Part shown: positions 48,697 to 61,200 of the stretch, in pieces | How positions within the stretch are numbered: the first letter of the stretch is position 1 | How the letters are laid out: every line of letters begins with the position of its first letter | Origin: Phragmites australis | Taxonomy: Eukaryota > Streptophyta > Magnoliopsida > Poales > Poaceae | DNA: 64,000 nucleotides | Assembly: GCF_958298935.1 (NCBI RefSeq) | Contig: NC_084937.1 | Location: 21,275,568-21,339,567 of the forward strand | Direction: 5' to 3' | Program-made: the position numbers and the translations under genes | The notes under the pieces: generated by a model | What the model was told of the DNA's origin: nothing | What the model saw: only the letters and a program-made list of their open reading frames with translations | Databases searched by the model: none

Positions 48697-49341
48697 TCCC
48701 TCCATAGATGTGGTTAAGAAATAACATTCTTCTCTGATAATTGATTGCACTTTGCTAAGTACTCCTCAAATGCTGAGTAGTGCTTTGTACAGAAACAATT
48801 AGTTATGCATGTTACACTGCCTGATCCACAAACTCGGATGGTTCTACCATGCTCTGAGGCAAGTTTGACATGAGAATTGTGATGTTATGAATGATTGTGT
48901 CCAGATTTCAGATTGACTACTTTGAATACGCTATTGTGCGTGAAATGTGTTTTGAATCATCCGAGGAAAAAAATTCTTAATGGTGTAAATTGTAAATTGA
49001 GGGTTAAATAATAACGGAGGGTGCTAAATGGACTCTTTAGCAATGATCAGTGGGTGAAATCGACTCGTTCCTGTTTTTTTTTGTTGCATTTTTTCTGGTT
49101 GTTTAGGGGTTGCATTTTTACAATTGTACCATAACCAACCCGCTCGTAAGTTCTGAAAAATACTATTTTCTTTATAGATCAAATATATTGTTAGAAAATA
49201 GTAGTCAAAGAACAGATGAAGCACAGATGAAAGAACAGATGAAGCACAGATTTAAGTACTCTATGCTAGCATTGCAACATGAATATATTGTACTTGACGG
49301 ATGAAACAACTGAAGTCGGTACTCGAAATGAATGATGGTGA

Positions 49342-49580
49342 TCAACCATTGAGCTTTGCCAGATGCTTCTTCCCAGTACGATGGTGTGCGAGCATTTTTT
49401 CGCTGTTGCACTGACAATTGCAGATCTCGCAAAAGCTTATCAACATCCGCTTCTCCACCTTCTCTAAGTGCTCCCCCTGCGATGTTCCGCAATCATACTC
49501 TTGATGCATTTTCTCTAAGAAGCTTGCGAAAGTATAATGTCCTCTGTATCTCCATCTCCTTTGAGCTTACACCCTGGCTG
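49342..49580 (-). pseudogene. Out-of-frame 3' end of zinc-finger copy 1
   Basis: Downstream of the stop at 49581, the minus strand still encodes FCEICNCQCNSEKMLAHH and RTGKKHLAKLNG followed by TGA at 49342-49344. This corresponds to the last finger of copy 2 (CKVCDLQCNSEKTLAHH). The upstream finger is scrambled by deletions relative to 63480-63560. A 4-base difference near 49600 (AAAGAATCTACC here, AAACTACC in copy 2) moves translation out of frame. This part is no longer translated unless spliced around. Confidence 0.7.
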
Positions 49581-51804
49581 TTAGAACCATCCGAAGGTAG
49601 ATTCTTTGCCTGCCGTCTTCTGACTGCTTGATTGCGCATTCGTGCCTTCTCTATGCAGAGCTTCTATCTTCTTTTGGTGCCCCATGCTTCTGCAGTGATC
49701 CTCAAATTGAGATTCAGAGTTACATTTGGCCTGACAGATACTGCAGCCCCATTTTTTGGGTGGTTGCTGGTTCTTGGCGATTTGTGGCGGCATATTTCCC
49801 ACTCGCTTGGCTTCGAGTTGTAGGGCCTGGAAATTCATCTGGTGTTTCTTGCCTCGAAGGTGGCTCTCAACGACTGATTGACAAGTGCACTTAACTTGGC
49901 AAATGCTGCAAATCAATATTGAAGAAGCTGGTTTCTCTTCATCCTGCGGCACAATGTTTGGATGCGAATCCGCTTCCCAATGCACAGAATTCCTTGCCAT
50001 GCTCTTGCTTTCTTCCAGCAGGGCTTGGATCTTTGCCTGATGTCTTTTGCCTTTCAGGTGGTTCTCCAAGTCCGATTTGCAAGTGCAGTTTGCTTGGCAA
50101 AATCTGCAAACCCATGTTGGACATGGCTTCTCTGCATATTGCCTCACCTTTCTTGATTTCTCTGCTCTTGCTTTTGCTTTTGCCTTCAGAGCAATGACAT
50201 TTGACCGGTGCTTCAGCCCTGCAAAATGCTGCAGCAAGTTGCCCTCACTGGTTGCTTCCACAAGGCAGATGGCACAACTCCATTTTACTGAAGGCGACGT
50301 CCTCTTGGACAGTATAGTCTGTTTGTTTGATATGCATTTTGATTAGACCTTTGGTAGCTAACTGAATTAACGGTGAAAGCAAGACGAACAACAAATTGCT
50401 ACTAAGTTTTTCTCTCAGTTTGATTACACCATTAGCATGTGAAATAGTGTAAAATGGAACGTAAATTAGCTAGAGAAATCTCCATATACAAATCCTGCAA
50501 AGGTGTAATAGGCTCAAGCAGTAGTCAAGCTTCGAGGGAAAGCTTACCAGCATTCTGAAGAAGTAAATAAATACTCCAAATAACAAAGATAGAGGCGAAA
50601 CAAATAGTAACAGATGAAAAAGAAAACATAATGGTAAGTTGCTCACCTCATTGGACTTTTGCAGCTTGCACTCATCAAGTGCTGCATTCTCCTGACCTCC
50701 CGCCTTATCAGTACCACAAGAAGTTTTCAAGCATTCACGGACGAGATCTTCCATGGCAGGCTTCTGGGAGTTCAATTCTATACCGCCGTGCACTCCATCT
50801 TTCTTCTTCAGATCATGGACCTCATCTACGCCGACGTTACGCTCGGGACCAACCGCCACTCTGCTGTGCGGCATGAACTGCTCACTGAAGGCGAAGGGCA
50901 CCGGCTCAGCCCGTTCGGCAACGGCAGAGGCAGTGCATTGGTGGGAAGCGGAGCTCAGGGCCATGGCGCGTTCTATCTTGCCCAGCTCGACCATGATGAT
51001 CTCCTGGCGAAGGCGATCATTCTGGAGCTGCGACAGCAGCGCGTCCCTGATCACCAGCATCGCGTCTCCTGCACAAGCAGCGCGGAATTCCTGATGGTCA
51101 GCACGAAACATAACGCCACCAAATGAGCAGAAGAAGATGAGATTCATTTATTGGGATTCTTGGCATCAGCGGAGGCTCGGGAAAGCGGCTGCCGTCGCCG
51201 GCTCTGTCCGCCGCGGCGGCTGCTGGGCCTCGGCCGACGAACACCATCGATCGGTGGATCGGGTCCTGTGGGGAGCACAGCTGCGCGAGGAAACAGAAAG
51301 GTTTTGCTGTGTCTAGGCGAGCGAGGCGAAGGGAGGGAGGGAGCCGTGGATTTTTAAGGAGTGGAGCCACGCACATCAGCCGCGCAAAACAGCTTCAGGC
51401 GTCATCGTGAGTCATGACCGTCCAACCCAACGAAGGAGACGACTCTTCCCCTTCTCATTCTCCCGTTCCGCGCTGCCTCGTTCCTCGCGTGGCTGCTCAC
51501 CTTCCGAAGACCCCAGTTCATTCGTCGCGCTCCCACGCAAACGCGGAAGCCCAAGGTTCCGTGGATTCTTGGCACGGAATCGCAAGAGTCGCTTCGCTGA
51601 ACAAAATAAATCAGAAAAGACTCGTCTTTTTTCCCTCTCTCTGTTCTCTACCAAGAAAGCCGACGGCGGAGGTAGGTGGCGGTGAAAGGTGGGGCCGCTT
51701 TACGTACCGTGAGGCAGCGGAGGGTCGGGGAAGCGGCGGCCCCCGTCCACGTCCACGTCCTCGTCGGCCGCGGCGGTGGCGGGGCCTCGGCGAGCGAACT
51801 CCAT
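49581..51804 (-). CDS. U1/matrin-type C2H2 zinc-finger protein, copy 1
   Basis: Predicted exons 51708-51804, 50647-51068 and 49581-50318 (phases 1, 0) give 418 residues. Exon 1 begins MEFARRGPATAAADEDVD and ends FPDPPLPH with a GGTACGT donor. Exon 2 starts after CTTGTGCAG and carries a helical block IRDALLSQLQNDRLRQEI. Exon 3 starts after CAAACAG. Four fingers with C-x2-C-x12-H-x5-H spacing lie at about residues 188-210 (CAIC..), 244-266 (CRFC..), 310-332 (CSIC..) and 365-387 (CSIC..). This spacing is typical of U1-like/matrin fingers that bind double-stranded RNA or RNA-protein complexes; the target here is unknown, the place presumably the nucleus. Translation ends at a frameshift-created stop (KESTFGWF). 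An alternative first exon exists at 51247. Confidence 0.72.
51160..51357 (-). repeat. Second copy of the zinc-finger gene's 5' region, in intron 1
   Basis: 51160-51340 is a diverged direct copy of 51711-51880: same order of landmarks (CGCGAGGAAAC.GAAGG, TTTTG.TGTG, GGGCCTCGGC, CCTCCGCTG on the other strand). It encodes MVFVGRGPAAAAADRAGDG and FPEPPLM in parallel with MEFARRGP..FPDPPLPH. Similarity stops exactly before the splice donor: the copy has CCGCTGATGCCAAG in place of CCGCTGCCTCACGGTACG, so it lacks a donor and runs into a stop. It may serve as a second promoter or be inert. Confidence 0.65.
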
Positions 51805-52085
51805 CGGTCGGCCGGGGAAGCAGCGCGAGGAAACGGAAGGGTTTTGGTGTGGCTGTTGTTCCGGCGGGCAAGGCGGAGGAGGGCGCGAGGAAAGGGGGCG
51901 AGCAAAAGCAAATAAATAGTGGGAGGGGAGACTTTGAGCTTTCGACGACGACGATTAAAAGTGGTTGGGTCTTCTTTCCCACCATCGAGATTCGAGACGG
52001 CTTAGATTGCTCAATGGGCAAGCGAGCCACCAAACGGCAAAGATGCAGCTATCCTGTCCCCACGAATTGCACGCGAAGAATCTAG
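51805..52085. promoter_or_regulatory. Upstream region of zinc-finger copy 1
   Basis: GC-rich region upstream of the start at 51804. No strong TATA box was found on the minus strand. Open frames on either strand are composition artefacts. Confidence 0.3.
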
Positions 52086-52513
52086 GGTGCGTTGGGTGGT
52101 CTGTATGAGTTTTTTAAGTTGCGTGAACCAGTAAATATAGACGAGTAAATATAGTAATCTAAAAAAAAATAGTATTGAGTTGTCTGCATAAATAGATATA
52201 ATGATTATGTATCTGCAGATGTAATGATCATGTGAAGGTGTTTGGTTGTCTCTATGAGCGGAAGCAGTGACCTTGCACCTGAGACTAACGAGTGAGCTTG
52301 TTGCAGCACTGTAACAGATGTAATATATCCACTGACCCAGGCTCATAGAGAAGCTCGATTCGACCGTATTCACCGGATCAGACTCCAACCGTATAATTGT
52401 ATCCATAGATGTAAAGAGGAACAACGGATGCATGCAATCAAACAAACTTCTCTTTAGAAATATACGCATGAGCAAACCAGAATACCCCTGATACAGGCAA
52501 CAAAACACGCCCC
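52086..52513. mobile_element. Tourist-like MITE
   Basis: Left end GGGTGCGTTGGGTGGTCTG and right end in reverse complement GGGGCGTGTTTTGTTGCCTG form a terminal inverted repeat continuing with TATGAG/TATCAG. The interior is AT-rich and non-coding. The target duplication is unclear. Confidence 0.5.
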
Positions 52514-52771
52514 TGTATGCTTCAACAGCTTGTGTATCTTCTGTATTGCCACATGAATTATTTTTACTCCATCTTGACCAAGATATTTAAGTTATATGCA
52601 CAATATCTAACATGCAAATATGCACCTCAAACAACAATTCATGTTTATGATTATCTATCAACTTCTCACATGCTAAAGTGTTATTACTTGCAAACAATTT
52701 ATCTCTTACACCCCAATCTATTAGGCTGCTTACAATAGCTTCTTCGATAACAAAGCCTGTGTGAAGACAAT
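52514..52771. other. Short spacer before CACTA-3
   Basis: AT-rich and non-coding. It ends in AAT (52769-52771), the left copy of the CACTA-3 target duplication. Confidence 0.4.
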
Positions 52772-52784
52772 CACTACGTGAAAA

Positions 52785-53145
52785 AAGTTATGTGTGACGG
52801 GTGATAACCGTCATGGATCACCCAAAAGACGTTACTGATGACTAGTCATAAGTGACAGGTAAGGACCATAGGTGACGTGTCGTAATTGTGGCATGTCATC
52901 TATTAGCGTCTCCGCTGAGCTGTATAGAACGACATAAGTGACGGGTAAACTTTTGACCCGTCACTTATGACATTCTATACAGCTCATGGGAGAATATATA
53001 AGTGACAGGTAAAGAATTTACCTGTCACTTATCTGAATACATAAGTGATATGTAACCCATTCACCCGTCACTTATGTCTTTCTCACTAGCACATGAGAGA
53101 ATACATAAGTAACGGGTAACTTATTTACCCGTCACTTATGTGTAG
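52785..53145. repeat. CACTA-3 left subterminal array
   Basis: About a dozen units of AAGTGACGGGTAA or its complement in head-to-head pairs, for example CATAAGTGACGGGTAAAC followed by GACCCGTCACTTATGACA, so many pairs are short palindromes. Typical of the protein-binding ends of En/Spm elements. Confidence 0.7.
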
Positions 53146-53589
53146 GTTATCCTGCTGGATTGTACTGCTTCCTGACTGCATCCTAGAGCGTAGCCAGTAT
53201 TTGGCAGCTATCTTCTCCCTGCAAACAACAGCAACACATCTAAATCTATATCGACAAACACACTTCATTATAGAATCATAAAGGTTACAAAGTTCCGACC
53301 AATTCATTACAGATTCTCAAATGTTAAAAAGTTTCGATCAACTCATATTACATAAGATCTACCTCACAACCTAGGGATTCTATAGTAGAACTCGCCATGT
53401 GGGCTGATGACTTCACACACAATGAACTCGGTGATCCATCGTCGAATCTCCGCAAGTGCACCGTCGTGGAAAAAAAGAGCGTCAAATTCCTGCATAATTT
53501 GACACGTAACCAATGTCATGTTACCATGAAATTAAACTAATTATTGAAATTAGTTACGACTAATCTCGCATTGAACTTACATGGGGGGA

Positions 53590-56500
53590 TTTGAGATCCT
53601 TCATGCAGAGCGTGAGGAGTATGTTCCACACAACATAGAATCCGCAGGTGTTGCCCGGTGGTTATTGATGGTACTGCTGAATAGAAAATTTAGTGTTAGA
53701 TCAAAAGGGAAAAAAACAGCAACCGAGAGCATTTGGTAATCTATTAGGTAGCACTTACAGCAAATCCGGTCATGTGTGTCAGTCTGCAACCGTCTTTCAC
53801 GTTGTAGTCAGGTTGAGCTCGAAGATACTTGTCATAAGCTCTGCATAAAGATGGATCAATTAGGGAGCATTTGAATGTTAGAAAAGTTAAATATATAAAC
53901 TAAGTTAGGTAGAACTTATGCGTCGAGGAGTCCTTTTACAGTGCTGTAATCATGTTGTCTAAGTTTGCCTTTTGGTCCTACTGGTCTTGACAAGTTGAGG
54001 TAGAACACTAAGTTTCACTTGAGGAAAATAACCAGTAAGATCCAATGACCACCGGTATTGTGGGCGCCCAACAGGTAGTCCATTTTGGAATATTGTTGCA
54101 TTGCCCTGGCCACATGGTCCGTAGCATAGTCGGGGTGAAGTTGGATGACTGATATTGTAATGGCATCAAGGTGAAGAAATGCGATAGACTCCTTGTTCTT
54201 CTTTGTTTCTTTCATCAAGTGTCTACAGATAAGAACATAGTTACATTCAAGACTTAGTGATATTAATTAATGAATATCTAGTTTCAGGGGACTTACAATA
54301 TGAAGATCCGTAATAACGACACGTTCAGACCATCAAGGTTGAAGAGGCCGTATAAGTCATCGAAACCCACAATAAAGTAGCTGTCATCATTACTTAATAA
54401 GTGTCGTCGTTTGTACTGTACGACTATGGATGTGATATTGCTATCTCTAGAAGTCTGCATGTAGTAATTATGCAGGTTGACACATGCTTTTCCCGCCCTC
54501 GTTAGGCCATCTACCGTCATCATGGGCTTCCCATATTGGAATTTCATGTTAGCCTGTGTCCATATTGCTCCAATGTCCGTGAACTTCTTCACTGGTACAA
54601 TGACCTTCGACCTCTCTGGCAGGTGTTTCTTAGAGCCTTTCTTCTTGACCTCCTTTTCCTTCTTCTTTGGGCTCTTTGGGGGAGACGACATTGGAGCTGG
54701 AAGCGAGGCTGCCGGAAACAGAGGAGAAGGCTGCGAAGACGGCTCTGCCTTCTCTGAAAGCGAGGGATGTGACGGCGGTACACTTGACGCTCGTCCAGAC
54801 CGGGATGCACTGGAGACCACTATGTTGCCCCTCTTCCACTGGATTCTTTGACGAAGAGCTTCACCCAGAGTTGTGACTTCATCATTGGGGGGGGGGGGGG
54901 AGCTCCAACACGTGATCGGTGGCATTGCTATGTACCATGTCCACCATAACCACGGTGTAGCCATCACGTATCAAGACCGTATGTAAGATACGAATGTCTG
55001 TAAGCACCTGCCCTCTTGCAGCCTCGATGAGATACCCGCCAGGCCTGATTACAAGGCTACAGGGTGTGGGCCCTTCTAGCAGGTCAATCGTATCCGGCTC
55101 AGTCACGACAGCAGCTACTTGTTGCTCGACCTCCTTGGTGACGCAGCTACTCTTCCTTGTAGCTCTGGGACTAGCTTCCTATGGTATGGAAATATCTATT
55201 CCCTTTGCTACAAGCTACCCCATGATGGTTGTATAAACTTTTCGGGTGATGTCATGTGTCAATGCATCCATGTCCACTGCACCCGACCTCTTCTTGTATA
55301 TCCCGAGGTCTTCAAAAAAGCCGTATTTCCAGCCCTAGGAACTGGATACACCTCGCGCTTGACCTGGGTGCTCCTGGTTTCCCAGCACCACTGAGAGAAC
55401 ATCATGTTCTCTGACCCCGATGAAAGAACCTTGGCTGGATTTGGCTACCTTTTTTTTTTACTTTTTCTGCGACTGCCTAGGTTTCGCTGTTTCTGAATGT
55501 GATTTCCCCGCTTTCGGACAACTCACCCCTTGCACGCATATATGACCGCGATCGTCCTAGGAATTAGAACCAAGGATTCTCGCGACCTTCTCTGGCCATT
55601 TTTTCATCCTCTGCCTGCCAGTTGGTCCTTTTTCCAGCGTACCCGGTTGCGCTGGTCCTGTGGTTACGCTTGTTCATACCCCGAAGCTGCTTCTTCTCTT
55701 CACTCTCCTTTTTTGAACTGCCATCAGCTCTTCATCTGCACAAAAGTATCCCAATCTTTCTCTTTCAAGTGCTTGTAGCTCTCGAAGGGTGCCACCCCTT
55801 TAGCCAAGTACCGATTCACAAGCTTGCTCTTAAAGCTTGGTGAAGTTTTACAATCGCTTTCATTGCTGCATTGATCGTGGCGATCATTCGACACTCGCTC
55901 ATGTTTTCAGGGTACTCCAGATATTCCTTGATGACATTATCAAACAAGTCTCTCTTAGCTTCTTCACTGAGGTCTTCGAACTTAGTCGTTATCGGCACCT
56001 TCTCCCGAGCAATGAGCCCTGCGACCCTCCGAAATCTATCCAGGGCCTTTTCATCTGTAGGCAGCCCCTCAACATTGATTCTCGTGACAGAAACCTTGTC
56101 CATCGGCCACTATGTTTATGACCTTGCCTTTCGAGCTCGTGCACCACTGTGTTTGAAGATAGCGCTTCCGCCATCTACAGAGAAAACAAGGGGAGTTGAC
56201 ATAAACAAAAAATATTCCTCCATTCAACAACTATAAAATGCATTGACTCATATCAATACCTCTTCGGCGGGATTGTATTCTTCGTCACTTGCCCGACGTC
56301 GGCTTTCTCGCATCGGTGATGGGTTAGGGCTCGGGCTGTGATACTGGCTTTCGCTGCTACCGGAGGAGGACGTCGGGTGCGCGCTTGGGTTCCTATCTGC
56401 CCAATCTTGTTCCAGGATGGCCTCTAGTGCTAGCATCATCTGTGCTTTTGGTTTCTCAGGGGTGACAATCCTTTTTTGCTCTATGGTTTCTTAGAGGAAA

Positions 56501-57910
56501 GAAAAGAAATCAAGATTAAGAACATGAATCAAGCTAATATATAAATCTAGCTAGCCATGAAAAGTATAGGTGTATATCATCTGGCTTTATCTGTATCCTT
56601 TGGAGTTGAGGTCTCTATGTGTGTGTGTTTCTTTGCAACTGACAAAGCTATTCACAAGCTGCTTACTAGATGGGAGAAGGGATCCCATGAGTATGTGAAG
56701 TAAGACCACACATCAAATCGCTACAAAACTCATTAGCAAATGGCTTTACTAGATGTTGTTGATATTGAAGGGAATGATTCTAGAACGGCATATACGTTGA
56801 AAACCTAAGCTATAATAGCCATGCATATTAACCTACTCACTATCCCCATAGCTTAGTTTTATAATGTGACGACGATGATAGGTGTGAGTGAGAATAACAA
56901 AGGTGCAAACATTTTTTTCAAAAAGGTCAGGCGATGTGAAAGGAGTGCACAAGAATAGGAAGAATACAAACCTAAGTGCGGATCAATGATGGAAGAGGTG
57001 AAACAATGCATTGTATGCATCTAGGCAGCTATGTCAATTGTATCCATCTAAGCAATGCATTGTATACACCTAGGCACTGCATAAAATTTGAAGTATTGTC
57101 TAGAGATACAATGTATTGCATTACATCATGGTCCCCTAATACTAACTGTACTAGACTACAGTTAAGAATTAGTTATAGTGCATATATAACTATAACCTTA
57201 GATGTGCATATATTTCACCTTTACAAGTTAGATGGCTTTACTAGATGTTGTTGATTATAAATACATGAGCATTTCACCTTTACAAGTTAGATGGCTCGGG
57301 CTCTTGATTATATTCAATACCTTTATATTCAAACCAATTTTAGTGTACTACTATCATCACAGAGTATTTCACCTCAACCAAGCCATCCAGATTAATAGCA
57401 AGATGTAAAGGAGAAGTGAACCAAAATACTCACAAAGAGATTCAGTTAAAAGCAAAATTAATCAAGGCAAGACACAACACCAATGAAGGGAGAAGGAAAA
57501 GGGAGAAGGAGAAGTGGGAAGGAGGGAGAAGTACTTGGACTACTGGAGAAGGGCGGGTGATGTCGAGCTAGGCGGCGGCAGCGGACGGTGATGCCAGCAG
57601 GCTTGACGACGACAACGAGGGAGGCGGTGTGTGAGGAGGCTGGGGCAGTGCATGGGGAGGACAGGGTGGCTTGTCGAGGACAAGGAGGTTGGGCGACGCG
57701 TGGGGAGGCCGGGGCGGCACGTCGGGGACGATGGAGGTGGTGCTCCGAGTGCGGCGGTGCATGAAGGAGAGGGCGGAGGGTGGCGGAGAGGCATTGGGGG
57801 GGCTCTGAGGCGCGATGGAGATGGGCGGCGGCGAACCCTATCGAGCTCTCGTGGGAAATGGCTTAGGCAAATTGAGACGGAGGAGGGCGTGAGGGGACGT
57901 GCTATATACA
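53590..57910 (-). pseudogene. CACTA-3 second gene: TNPA-like with Ulp1/C48 protease domain, nonsense-broken
   Basis: A TATATGTATATAG promoter-like box (about 57903-57914) precedes a GC-rich first region. An exon ends RRRASDEEYNPAEE (to about 56257, donor GTATTG). A block at 55816-56103 has SEEAKRDLFDNVIKEYLEYP, a TNPA-like N-terminus. 54882-55106 contains VIRPGGYLIEAARGQVL. The linker at 54600-54760 is rich in Ser/Pro/Lys. Protease exons follow: GGHWILLVIFLK (about 54019-54060, catalytic His), VFYLN (about 53990-54010, Asn where Asp is expected) and PGNTCGFYVVWN (about 53625-53660, catalytic Cys). A TGA stands directly after IFLK where related elements have Trp. So the protease is probably dead. 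Confidence 0.65.
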
Positions 57911-57914
57911 TATA

Positions 57915-58085
57915 TGGTCATATGTGACAGGTGAAGATTGTCACCCGTCACCTATTATATGTCATAGGTGATGGGTGAGGATTGTCACCCGTCACCTATA
58001 ATATTAACCCGTCACCTGTAACTTATAATAGGTGACGGGTGACATTATTCACCAGTCACCTATTACTTATGACCTGTCACCTATC
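57915..58085 (-). promoter_or_regulatory. CACTA-3 internal array ahead of the second gene
   Basis: Eight or so GTGACGGGT/ACCCGTCAC-type units, the same motif as at the element's two ends, lie between the two genes. On the minus strand they end at a TATATGTATATAG box and the second gene's GC-rich leader. This is the same plan as 36725-36926 in CACTA-2. Confidence 0.5.
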
Positions 58086-58271
58086 TCTTTGATAGAAATC
58101 TAAGTTCAAATTCAAAAATTGTTATGTGGAAGCAACACTTAGTATTACAAATTTGAAATTAATATTACAAATTCAAATAACTTGAAACCTAAAATTCAAA
58201 TTTGACATATTAATATTACATATTTCACATTAATATTACAAATTTGACACTCAAATTCAAATTCGCCGTTT

Positions 58272-61200
58272 TCATGCTTTCTTGACATGGATCCCTTCGT
58301 TATGGTCGGAGCGCATGTATGGAGTTTTCTCGATCGGTGAAAGACGTGTTATGATTGCAATAGCAAATGGGGGGATTTCATCGAATTGACTGTACTCCTC
58401 ATCAACGACGTTTGCAACTCCGACGATACATCTTTTCCCAGCGAGAACCACATGGTGTTTCTTCTTTATTGTTTCAGTCACATAAAAGACTTGGTAAACA
58501 TCTTTAGCAAGTACGAATGGTTCAGATTTGTATTCGACATGTTTGAGATCAATGCTAGTGAATCCATACTTGTCATTAGTGACGCCCTTTGCCCCATGTA
58601 CCCAACGGCACCGAAACAGGGCTACCTTGAATCTCATGTAGTTCAGCTCCCAAATCTCCTCTATTTGACCATAGTATGTGCCCCTCTGAATGTCGTTGCC
58701 ATAAGCATCTATACGAACACTAATGTTCTGGTATATGATTTTCTCATCTTGGGCAAGCATGTAAAATATGTATATGTTTATATCGTACCCTTGATATGTC
58801 ATAATTGTGTATATAGGGCCTAATGCTAGTTTTTTTATCATAGCACTTGTAGGAGTATTCGATTGTCTGATGCAATCTCGGAACCAAGTCGTGAACCCTT
58901 GCTAATTTTGCCTCGCAATCCAAGCTTCGGTCTGCCCCAGATTCTCTTCAACTAGCATCTGCTTATGCTCATCGACATATGGGCACACTTCGCTCAATTG
59001 TTGCAGCACGAGGAAATGAGCTTGGTCGTATGCCTTTTGATCAGGAGTTATTGCCATCTTTTTCCCAGGACCCCTACACCTGCGAGTCTCCCCTCATGAC
59101 GGGACTTAGGTACGCCAATTGGGTTAGTTGGGTCAATGTAATTAACAGACCACTCCAATACCTCCTCCGTCGTGTAACCCTGCACGATGCATCCCTCAGG
59201 AAAGGCTTGATTCCTTACGTACGACTTGAGAACTCTCATATATCTCTCATATGGAAACTTGTGATGAAGAAACACGGGGCCAAGGTAGTGTATCTCCTTC
59301 AAAAGGTGAGCAGTGAGATGTACCATGATATCGAAAAAGGATGGTGGGAAGTACACCTCAAGAATATATAGAGTCTCAAAGTGTCTTCTTTTTAGCTCCT
59401 CCAGCGAGTCTGGATCGAGCACCTTTTGTTCAATTGCATTGAAGAAAAAGCACAGGCTCAGGATAGCCTCATGAACCTTTATTAGGAGGATGTTCCTAAT
59501 AGCTACCGCAAGTAGTGACATCATCATCACATAGCAATCATGGGACTTCATCAAGGCAAAATTCATTTTCAGCTCTTTCACCGAAACAAGCATTGAGATG
59601 TTGGATAAGTAACTGGAGGGAACTTTCACACTGTGCAAGAACTCGCATAATTCTTTTTTCTCCTTCTTGGAGAGAGTGATAGTTGCTGGGGGTAGGTGTT
59701 TTCCTTTGTCCGTATCATGTGCTTGGAGCTCCGGTCTTAAGCCCATTTCTTCAAGGTCATCTCATATCTCACGATCCTTTCTTTTTCCCTTCATTTGGAG
59801 CAATGTACCTATCAGACTCTCGCAGATATTCTTCTTTACATGCATGTTGTTAATAGAGTGGCAAATATCTAATTTTTCCCAATACTTTAGCTCGAATAGT
59901 ATTGATTTCTTCTTCCATATTCCTAACTGTTCATCATTCTTGGAGGATTATTTTTGCTTGCCAAAGACAACATTGATATTCTTAACCTGATTGTGGATAT
60001 CTTTCTCACTGAAATGCCTCGGAGGTAACATTTTCTCCCTTGTGCCATCGTACTGCTTATCCATGTTTCGGTACAGGTGCTTCCTAGGAAGGAAACGTCG
60101 ATGCCGCATGTACACTATTTTCTTGGAGTTGTTCAACCTCAAATAGCATGTGCCATCTAAGCAATGGGGCAAACTTCACCCTTTTTTTTCTCTGGCCTGA
60201 CAAGTTACGAAATGCTGGCAGATCATTGATGATAACGAACAACATAGCGTGTAAGGTAAAGTACTCTTACTTGTACTGATCCCAAACCTCAACGCCTTCC
60301 AACCAGAGTTTCTTAAGATCATCGACTAAAGGCCTGAGGTACACATCGATATCGTTGCAGGTTGTTTCGGTCCTGATATCAAGATCGATAACATAATGTA
60401 TTTCCACTTATTACAAAGCCAGGGTGGAAAGTTGTAGATCGACCATATAACAGGTCATGTGCTATATGAGGTACTCATGTTACCGAATGGATTCATACCA
60501 TCTGTGCTCATAGCAAATCTAATATTTCTTAATTCTTCAGCGAACCAACCAAATGTAAAATCAACAATTCACCACTGAGCGGAATCCGTCGGGTGCTGTA
60601 TCATTGTGTCGTTCTTACGACCCTCCTTATGAAAACGCACCAATTGGGTCTCCTTTCTGTTGGCAAACAGACGCTTCAGACGGGGAATTATAGAAAAATA
60701 CCACACCACCTTCCTAGGAGGTCCTTTACTTTTCTTGCCTCCATCTTCATCACCCTCGTCATTTCTATGCTTATATCGATGGGTACCACAAACGGGGTAT
60801 TGATCTAGCTCTGCATACTCTCCATGAACTAAGATACAATCCTGCTTACATGCATGTATTTTTTCTATTTTCAGTCCTAAAGGATAAATTATCTTCTTTG
60901 CGTCGTAGACGCCCTCGGGCACTAAGTTTCCCTCCGGTAGCATATCCCTTAACAGATCCTACAATACTTCGAAACTTTTGTCAGTCCAATCATGGGCTGC
61001 CTTCAGCTGTAGAAGCTTTAGGTTCCTAAATATCCGCATGTAATTCTCCTTACAATTAGGATAAATGGGCGTCTTGGAATCCCGTACAAATTCCTGGAAT
61101 TTAGCAAACTCACCATTGTTATACTCGTCATGTCACTCGACATCCCGCACCATTTGGTCCACATTCTCCACAAAATTCTCAAGATCATTACCATTGAAAC

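Noticed and set aside
51414..52085. 223-codon plus-strand frame upstream of the zinc-finger gene
   Set aside because: Antisense to a GC-rich promoter and first exon; Arg/Gly-rich, no motif.
52785..53145. CRISPR-like array
   Set aside because: Units are short, in both orientations and without uniform spacers; this is a CACTA subterminal array in a plant genome.
53590..54232. Host SUMO protease gene
   Set aside because: The Ulp1-type domain lies between CACTA termini and adjoins TNPA-like sequence, and occurs in all three elements, so it is transposon-encoded.
54889..54901. Homopolymer G runs (also 14254, 23650, 28447) as functional G-quadruplex sites
   Set aside because: Single uninterrupted runs in repeats; lengths are also prone to sequencing error.
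58979..59371. Plus-strand 130-codon frame
   Set aside because: Antisense to the open DUF4218-like part of the CACTA-3 transposase.
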